From positions 7,414,079 to 7,478,078 of the forward strand of contig OZ038321.1 of the NCBI GenBank assembly GCA_964035795.1: a stretch of DNA of 64,000 nucleotides, given 5' to 3'. The stretch is from Pterobdella sp. o SKG-2022. Lineage: Eukaryota > Annelida > Clitellata > Hirudinida > Piscicolidae. The position numbers and the translations under genes are program-made. This document shows, one piece after another, positions 55,268 to 64,000 of this stretch. A model generated the notes under the pieces. The model did no database searches. It saw only the letters and a program-made list of their open reading frames with translations, and had not been told where the DNA came from. Within the stretch, counting starts at the first letter, position 1; every line of letters starts with the position of its first letter.

Positions 55268-56171
55268 CTTTTACAACTTACAATGCAGACAGCGAAAATG
55301 AACTGAATTTTGATTTGTTTTTAGAAAAAGAAAAGTTCATACTAATTAGATTTGCTCTATTCTTATAAACATCAATTTTATATACCTATTATGTAAAAAA
55401 AAACACGTTATAAGTATTGAAGATCGCCTGCAATACAAGCTGACAAAAGAAGGTTAACAATACACAAGCATTACATATTTTCTTATTGTTAAATGAACAT
55501 TTTGATTACATTATTATCTCACTAAAGAAATGAAATGCAGAAATGACGATTTCATACACATAATTTCACGATCGTTATCGATAGACACGATACCCTATAT
55601 TAGCTTATAATGATAATGCGTCAAACGATAACTCATGCTTTGTTTGAAAAATTACATTAAAATTTAAGTCTCAAATGAAACTAAACGAAAACGCGCAAAC
55701 AATGTAAGACAATACAATATAAAGATTTGATACAAATAAACATTATACTAAATAAAGCGTTCAAACAGCTTTCAATTGAAACAAAATGAGTAAGCTTTAA
55801 ACATACGATATCATATGGATTCTTGTAACAATTAAAACTACATTTAAGTTATATTGAAAATATGATAGCCAACACTAATAGTTATGAACAACCACACACA
55901 CTAATAAAATATCAGTCCATTTATCTCACATGTTAAATATTAATAATTTTTGAAGTAAATATATTAATTTATTACAACTACGACAATGATTATTAAACAA
56001 AACAGATCAAAAATAATATATCCCACAACAATCAACTTAATCAGAAACTCTTGAACCTGAATAAACATGTCTTGGGGTCAATGCATGGGACCATCAACAG
56101 AATACAAATTAAATAGCATACGAATGTATGGTTCCATTTTAAATAAAACATTCTATAATAATTTCATTATT
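55268..56171. other. Intergenic, no gene seen
   Basis: AT-rich, holds the presumed promoter of the YDVP gene and the 3' flank of the KHDRBS-like gene. I searched it for the missing EF-Ts N-terminal exons and found none. Confidence 0.4.
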
Positions 56172-59100
56172 TTAATCATAGTATTGTCTGTAAGGATGAA
56201 ATTTTATATTCTTAAATGCTCTTGATGACTTCTCCTTTCTCATTTCAAAACCATGCTCCCCCTCGACTTCAATACCTTGTTGGTCATCAATTTAGCCATT
56301 ATATCATTACCATTAATCTCTATATTTAAACTTATCTATATTGAACTATTTCTTTGTATCAACTATATTTCTATACTAACTTTTATCTCTACATAGACTA
56401 TGATTGGTATATCACCTTATTTCTCTATATATACACTTGGGTTTCTGTATATAAACTTAGATCTTATATTATATAGCTTTATAACTTTTAATTAGTCTAC
56501 TCTTTATGACTTAATAATTGGATTCCAAGTAATTAACTAATGCATCTCAAAATTGAGTGAGGAAAGTTGAAATAATAATAGGTATTGTAAATAAAACCTA
56601 GTATTGAAGTTTAAAAGTAAAATTTGAATAAAATCTTAAAAAAAATAATAAACAAATAAAAAAATAATTATAAAGTAAATGATAAAAATGTTAGGAACTT
56701 TATTTGTATGAACTGTTCTTTAATTTTGCATTAACTCCATTTAGTTAAATGATAAGTTTCTTTATTGAATTAAATTTAATAGTAAAGCTATTGAAAAGAT
56801 CACTTAAAATTTTAAACTCATTCAAACCTTATTTAAATTGATTAAAAATTAATTAAAATTTTAATGAATTTAATTAGATTAATTATTTAATATTACAAAT
56901 AGGCTACCCACTACACATAGGGCCAATAGATAGGGACGATTTATACAGGTCAGTACTATGGTCAAATGGTTATTTCTTGTTATTATTATTATTCATCAAA
57001 TTTATTTTTATTTGTCAAATTCATTATATCATGAAAATTTATTATTATTATTATTAATGAAATAGATTGTTTTATTAAAAAATTTTTATTCATAAAAATT
57101 TATTATTTAAAGATTAATTTAAATCAATTAAATTAAAAGAATTGAAGACATAAATTAACATGTATTAAACTTATTAGAATTATCAGTAGTGGTATGTTAA
57201 TGCAAGTGTTGTATTAAGCATTTAATTAAGGATTGAACAGTTCATAGTTAACACATACTGACAACACAGTTACAATGGCTTTTAGTTTGAGGCTTGTATT
57301 AAATGAGCAACATAACATGCTTACCTTCCATATCCAGAACTCTCCTGGGGGGTTAAATGGTAAGCAATTAAAAATCAATAATGATTAAATATAATAATTA
57401 ATGAAGAAAATTAAAATGATTTATGTTGAAGAAGTCAATAACACATCTTAATAAGGATAAAAATGGAGAAATATATCTGAAAAATTAGTAATAAATGAAT
57501 CAATACAGAGTAATGATAACAATTAAATTGCAAAGGTTCTAGAATTCTTGTACCAAGAATAAGATTTGTTGAAGTGGCATGGTTCATCACAAGTGATATA
57601 ACTCAAGTTATTCAAAAAAAATGGATCATCATAAATCTTTATCTCAATATTTCTTATTTCATAGAGGCTCTGATGATAAATGTTCTACATTATGCATAAA
57701 AAGCATACACTTTTTTGGAACTTGGACATTCAATAACATATAATGGCCATAACTTGGTCAACGTCTTAATAAGTGGATTTGAAACACATGTGAATGTAGA
57801 AGTTTTGATTCAGAACTGAAGATGCAAGCTTTTTGGTTTTTAAAAAAAACATTATGATTATGGTAATATTGATAGTGATGATTGCAAATAATTTATAGTG
57901 TTAACATCAAAATTTTAAAATGTTGTACACAATGAAATATGTTGTCATAACTTCATATATAATAATAACCTCAATTGAATAGAAAAAATACATCGAAGCA
58001 GATATAAATAACCTTAAATCAACTTTTGAACACAAACTTGGTGAGAAAAAAGTAAAATCTATATTTTCCTCTTAGATATAACAATAATTTTTTAAATACA
58101 TTGAAAGTTAAATTATACTGATTAAACCAACGAGCTATGAAACTTCGGCAAGTGAACCTCGAAATTACAACTCCTTGAAGTAATTAGAGCATTAAAGCGT
58201 ACAAACAAGTCTCAGTTGTTTTATGGTGGTTTCAAGAGATTAGTTAAAACAATGTCTCTTATGATGTTTAATCATGTTTAATTAATTAAGGATATCAGTG
58301 TGGCGTATTCGTATTTAAAAGCATTTAACAAGCCTCAGCCTTGGTGCAGTAAACAGATCATGAACTTGATCTATTGATACATGTGTAATAATTGCCCCAA
58401 TTATAGCATCAACCCGTGCTAGCATGGAAATGAACACAAAACAATGACGACGGCAATTATGAAGAGAAACAGACACTAACCTCTTTCTTGATGTTATTGA
58501 AGGCGTTGGATGGTACTGTAAGTGAGGGAATGTAATGCCCCATGGCTGCCTTATTTCCTCCTTGTGAACTCGAGCCTGACCCTCTATTACCCCTGTTTTA
58601 TGAGTGTGTGTTTCAAAACACTTAAGCGTGTGTGTGATTTTTTTATATATTTATGCAATAACTGTTACCCTGTGTGTTTGCTTGTTTCATTATTATTACC
58701 CACATGCAGATAAAAAACACACACTATCACATCAGAAACTGTGCATGCGTCACAGCACTAACATAATTTAATGGTATGCTTGAGTTTTATATTAATCATG
58801 TGGTCTGAAAAGTTAATGCCACTATGGTATGATCACAGTTGAGTACGTTTGTATATTTTCTGAGCATTGAATATATACATGCATGTAATTTTTATACTTA
58901 ATTCAATTAGATTATACTGCTATACATGCCCCAGTAACAGCGACATGTACAGCAGTATATGAAACAGAATACAAAATAAGGTTATGCATATATTAATTTA
59001 TAGTCTCCTTTAAAAAATGTGTTTCAATCGATAAAACAAATTGAATGAACGCAAGATTATTATGCAATAAACACTATAATCTCTCTGATATCTTCAAACG

Positions 59101-62100
59101 TCATTATCAAATGCTATATTGCATGGTTTCAACTAAAATGAAAGTCGACTGAGACCACAAGAAAAAATCTCACATCCTATGGTCCACAGTAAAGGCCCTC
59201 AACCCCAAAAAACCTACCACTCCCACTAATACAACCATCACCCACAACAACAAAACAGCCCACACAGACACACAAAAAGCCAACACATTAAATAAATATT
59301 TTAAACCAACCCCACTCACAGAATAACAAACAAACTCACCAAATCACTTACATCTACCCCAATAAAAACCATCGAATCAGATACCATCCTCGCTATATGA
59401 CAATCTAAAAATAACAACTCCTCAAGACCAGAAAATATCAACATCAAGCATTTCAAACACCTAGGACCAATAGCCATTAAACACCTAACCAATCTCTACA
59501 ACATCACAATCAACACAAACATCATACCCCAAATATGGAAAACCTCCAAAATCATCCCCCTCGCCAAACCCAACAAAAACTCCTCTCCCATCCTCATACA
59601 GACCAATAGCCCTACCCTCTCCCATAGCAAAAACTTTAGAAAAAATTATCCTCCCACACATCACCACTAATATAATCCTCCCAACACACCAACATGGCTT
59701 CAGAGCCGCACACTCCACCACCACAGCCCTACATCAAATCAATAACACCATACTCACTGGTTTCAATAAAAAAAACCCCACCATAGAACAATTCTCACTA
59801 CCCTCGACATAACCAAAGCATTCGACACAATCAACTTCCACCAACTCATCCACAAAATAAACAACACCCACATTCCTACAACAATAATCAAATTCCTGGC
59901 CAACTACCTAAAAGGCCGCCGACAAAACACCTCATACAACAATCACACATCAAAACACACAAACATCAAAGCAGGTGTCGACCAAGGAGGCGTCCTATCA
60001 CCCACTCTCTTCAACATATACCTCTCAGACATACCACTTCCCAAAATCAGCTCACTCAACCTCATCACCTATGCAGACGACATTACCATAACATCATCCC
60101 ACCCCAACATCAACACAGCCATCCAGAAACAAAATTTAGTTTGCTTGTCTTCTTCATGAATAAAACTTGTTGGATAAGCAAATAAAGACAAAAAACTGAG
60201 GCAACCTGTTCAAAATGGCAGCCAATAACACAACACATCTTCATGAACATTTAAACCCATAATTTCTTTTTCAGAGGTTTATATTGCACAGCACACAGAA
60301 CAAAAACAATAAACAATACAGAACAGATAAAAACCACAATGGCACACCACAAATAAGAGAATGAAGCTTATAAATAAGAAACAAACTAGAAAGATATAGC
60401 AAGAGAAAAAAACTTACCACAAGAATACAGCACAGATATGTAAGCATAGATAGCATATAAACCACACGTAATAGAACAACATACCACAAGGATACAAAGC
60501 ACACATAGAACACAAGAACGAACCATGAGGAGGGAGCTGGTAGGTTGCTTGCATGCCTGTTCCCCATACCTCCTCTTGATCTATATGCTGCCAACTTTCC
60601 CACTTCTCCTATGTTCTCCTGTTGTGTTTGTGACTACAATAAGCTAACCGGGCTTGATTGCACTCATTTAGTTTATATATTCACTTATTCGTAATAGCGT
60701 TCTTTTGTATTAACTTTTATTAAACTAATGTTATAATTAATAATATAAATAAAAAACTATGAGATTGAAGGATTGTAAACTGGTGGGTTTATGCATGACA
60801 CATAATACAATCTGAAGTCTACATCATAAGTCAACCATCAGGTCACCAAAATAATGCCACATGCTGTGTTAATTAATTTCTTATGACCACATACAATCAC
60901 TTCAACCCATTATATTAGGATGAGTCATGAGATGATGATACAAAATGGATATTTGAAAGCTCAGATCATCAGTTGATATCGCATCAAATGTTCAATTGGA
61001 ATAAAACCAAATCATATTTTTATTTGTTTGAATTATCTAATAATATGGCAAAACAAATGCAGGATTACCTAGAAAACAGTGGAACACGTCTATTTAGTAT
61101 ACCTATATCACATTTCGACACTCTTATACACATTATTTAGAATATTTATACTATGACCCAAAATAAAACTCCATTTAAAATGCATTCCAGTCAGTTTTTT
61201 CAAATAAGGTATATTGGAGATTCAAATTTTATTAACATTGAATTAAATCTGGTTGTTAAAACTTTTATCAAATGTAAACTTCAGTGCTGGACAAATTTCA
61301 AGATCAAGCCAAAATATTCAAAAAATGTAATTGAGACAAATTAAAAGTGTGCATATTGCATATGAACCATTTAAACTACACTATTAACATCACCATTATT
61401 ATTCAAACTACATCATCATCATCATCATTTAAACTACACAGCTTAACATACAACACACACCACATAGCAATGAAATTTCAATGAGAATCTATCATAAAAA
61501 ACAAGCTCAGTAAAGCTACAACAATTTACCAAATAAATGAGACAAGTACAATAAAGCAATAGCAACTGACTTGTATGAAAAACTCATGGAGTCTCCAGAG
61601 GGCAAGAGAGAGCTTTCTGTAGCAGTCAGCTGGGTGGCCATAAGCCTCAATAAGCAAATGTAACTCCTCGTGTAGGTGAGCATATTTGCCACCTTCTCGC
61701 TTCAACTCTTCTTCCTTTGTTTTTATTTATATGAACTATTGAAACTAATTTATAAACTTTCAAATTTACTGAAAGTATGGTTAATTTTGAAAAACAATTT
61801 GCAAACTAGTTTTACCGCAGAGGTGCCATATCAATTAATATTTTTAATAAAAAGGATTTATTGAAAGTTAGTTCATCAAATAATCAAATTTTAAAAACAT
61901 TGATAAAATGCATAAGTATGTTTACCCTGTTTTTATCCCGCATGGAACCTGCTCCCTGAATAATTAGCTTACAGCCTGTCTCTTCTTGTAACAATTTCAA
62001 CGTCTGTGCTTTTGGGCCTATTATTTTCCCAACAAAATTAAACTGTGGTGATAAAAAAAAATTGAAACAATAATTTTACAAATTTTCAACAGAAAAAAGT

Positions 62101-62509
62101 TGAACAAAATTTTTTTTTGGAAAATTACTTCAAGGCTGAAAATAGAATTCTAACATTAGATACTCACCGATGGAAACTCTTTTACGGGCAAGCGAACTTT
62201 GACGTCAGCTTTCATGGGTTTACAAATGTGCAAATCAATCATTTTCTTTGAACTTGTTTGAAGCCTATCAATTTCTGCGATCAAAAACGAAAACTACTCA
62301 TCACGCATTAAAACTTGATAATTATGAAATTTCTGAACTTGATAAAATGTTTTTGAAAATCGCTTTAGTTGAAACTCTATAGCTCACAAACCGTGCGCAA
62401 TTAAATTTGGAGAATGCACAAAGCCAGGATAGTTCGCCATTGCCTCTTTTTCCATAAACAATTCAGACAAATAAGTTGAATCACCATTTTGGTATTGCTC
62501 CTGATTCAT
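56172..62509 (-). CDS. STAR-family (KHDRBS/Sam68-like) KH RNA-binding protein
   Basis: Exons 62509-62392 (start [18 protein letters not shown]), 62274-62168, 62042-61926, 61714-61571, 60618-60524, 58592-58481, the 20-nt microexon 57344-57325, and a probable last exon about 56285-56172. Up to the microexon all phases chain. QUA1-like dimerisation helix: [14 protein letters not shown] domain: [24 protein letters not shown] loop, [14 protein letters not shown], then [19 protein letters not shown] and [17 protein letters not shown], as in Sam68. RSRGGMGNR and [12 protein letters not shown] give an RG/SG-rich region, ESSGYGR is the microexon, and the last exon ends FHPYRQYYD, like the HPYGRY end of KHDRBS. 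Such proteins regulate splicing and bind UAAA-type RNA. The KH GXXG reads GPKA, so its last Gly is Ala. The link from the microexon (phase 2) to the last exon (phase 1) needs one more exon not found. Confidence 0.82.
58395..58450 (+). repeat. SINE/LINE tail fragment
   Basis: ATAGCATCAACCCGTGCTAG then CATGGAAATG and ACAATGACGACGG, related to the block at 4010-4062. It lies in an intron next to the 58592-58481 exon. Confidence 0.45.
59160..60132 (+). mobile_element. A/C-rich non-LTR reverse transcriptase fragment in KHDRBS-like intron
   Basis: Plus strand (frameshifted) reads [53 protein letters not shown], then [11 protein letters not shown] near 60060-60090, the RT catalytic YADD. It stops abruptly at about 60132. 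The plus strand is very rich in A and C with few G and T, unlike everything around it. Truncated and broken by stops. It is oriented opposite to the host gene. Clade uncertain (Jockey-like order possible). Confidence 0.8.
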
Positions 62510-64000
62510 CGTTATGGGGAAAATTTTATCGAAAAAATAAATTAATATAATAAAAATAGTAAACAAAATAAACGCCCTCGATTATCGTAAAATGGTTAAG
62601 CAAAGACCCTAAAAACAAGCCTAAACAAAATATTTTTTGTAAATTCAAATATTACCTGGTCTTAATGAAATATGTAAAAATATTTTTTTTACAAAGAAAG
62701 TTTTTTTTTGCAGTTTTTAAATTAAAAAAAACTTTTATGTGCAAATTATATTTTTGTTTCAGTTCATAAAAATTTATTGAGAATTTATTAAAATTAATGC
62801 AACTATTGTTTTTTAGAAATTTATAAAAATAAACAAAATGGTTTTACTTAATAACTTTTGTTAATCATTGTTTCATTGAAATCATTTTCATTATTCAATC
62901 TTATAGATAGAAAACAATTAATTCTCAAAAGTCTAGATCTACTAACGGAAAGCTTGTAAATTTGAAAAAAATTTAAAAACTATTTACTCAGAGTTTGAAA
63001 AAAGTTTTTATAATCTAAAAAAATTGCAAAAGATTGTTGAGAATAATTCATGATCATTTGAAGCTAGGATTAAAAATTTTGTAATAATTTTTATTTGCAA
63101 ACGATTTTTAAGAAGACCAATCATCCGAATTCAAAAAATTAAATTTTGTTTCAGAGTCAAATGATTTTCCTAATAGAAATGAATGTGGATAAATGGGTGT
63201 ATTGCAATTATATTTTATTTTATTTAATGATGCACTATTTACACCACTCAAGACATTATCCATCAACATTATCCCTAAGGTAACGATTAACCCTGAAAAT
63301 GATGAATGAAATATTAAAAAATATCATGAAATGAAGAAAGTTAATCTAATTATTCTGAAGATGCAACAGATTGAAACTCACATTGGGTGGTTGAAAATTT
63401 TTGATTTTATTACTAGAGTAATAGTGAATTATGTGCCTAATAACCAAAATTTTATAACTTTGAAATTTTCATCACTTTCGACTTTCTATCGTTAAAACTT
63501 TTGCCTTATACCCATTATGAGTGTAATGAATATGGCCATAAAAAAGATTGAGTGAAGATTATTATAAGTTTGCTCGACTTTCACAGAGCAGTTGTTGGAA
63601 TACTATAAATTTAAATTCAATTATATCTGTTGCCTTTAAATTGAGCTCCTAAAATACAAATCAATTATAAATTTCAAATTACATGAATTAATATTATTTA
63701 GTTAATATTTAGGTAAATATAATACAGAATTGTTTTTCATTACTAATAATAAGGGTCACAAAAATAATAAAGACGCGAGGAGTTGAGATATTTTTAAAGG
63801 AATACACTTGTAACTCGATTTAAAAAGCAAAAAACAATTAAAATTTTTATAATCTCAAATTCTGCGGTTATCAAAGACACACGCAATCTTGATTTATTTG
63901 AATCTCACTTGAAACTTCTGTTCTCGAACCTTCGAAACAAATGACCAAAAAATCATTTGATTGATGAGCAATCTTTAAAGTATCCCTCTATATGGAAGCA
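62510..64000. other. Upstream of KHDRBS-like gene, no gene seen
   Basis: AT-rich flank with homopolymer runs. It presumably contains the promoter and 5' UTR of the minus-strand KHDRBS-like gene; no core promoter element stands out. Confidence 0.45.

Noticed and set aside
60271..60603. 110-codon minus-strand frame as a separate membrane protein gene
   Set aside because: Its first part is the KHDRBS-like exon 60618-60524; the hydrophobic rest is intron read-through past the GTTCG donor.

Overview
The window is AT-rich eukaryotic DNA from an invertebrate metazoan. Genes are split into many short exons with GT-AG introns, and a bilaterian/eumetazoan gene set is embedded in decayed LINEs, tRNA-derived SINEs, a piggyBac element and many inverted-repeat elements. 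I cannot fix the phylum. The FEZF and SLP-76-like genes point to an animal. A tail ending in a 'CCCATGCTAGCATGG'-type block resembles SINE/LINE tails known from several invertebrates, including cephalopods, but does not decide it.

Layout. (1) 142-9972 (+): C-terminal part of an SLP-76/BLNK-type adaptor: acidic tyrosine-motif exons, a Pro/Lys-rich centre and a C-terminal SH2 domain. About 16 exons keep one reading frame; the 5' end lies outside the window, and a dead LINE sits in the last intron. (2) 14774-17359 (+): a complete FEZF transcription factor (Eh1 motif plus six C2H2 fingers, three coding exons). (3) 21578-27971 (-): a CCDC9-family coiled-coil/acidic protein. (4) 28489-34447 (-): a complete 17-exon MCCC2 gene, with a 200-base assembly gap in one intron. 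(5) 36083-36698 (-): a small C2H2 gene whose finger exons all share one phase. (6) 39531-42945: a piggyBac element split by a nested LINE insertion with a target-site duplication. (7) 45888-46823 (+): a secreted CAP-domain protein, 3' end not found. (8) 47490-49960: two LINE remnants. (9) 52312-54121 (-): mitochondrial EF-Ts, N-terminal exons not found. (10) 54232-55267 (-): a complete, unrecognised 208-residue protein with YDVP/YEVP motifs. (11) 56172-62509 (-): a STAR/KHDRBS-type RNA-binding protein with an altered KH GXXG loop and a 20-nt microexon; a compositionally odd LINE lies in an intron.

The genes are not an operon and do not form one pathway. MCCC2 and EF-Ts are both mitochondrial, but nothing here links them further. 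The most unusual non-genic signal is a dispersed set of fold-back elements. They share a core of two overlapping small hairpins, while the long arms differ between copies. One copy carries CTGATGA - stem - GAAA in the arrangement of a hammerhead ribozyme core.

Exon limits were read by eye from splice sites and checked by phase arithmetic. Family assignments are from remembered family features, not from searches.
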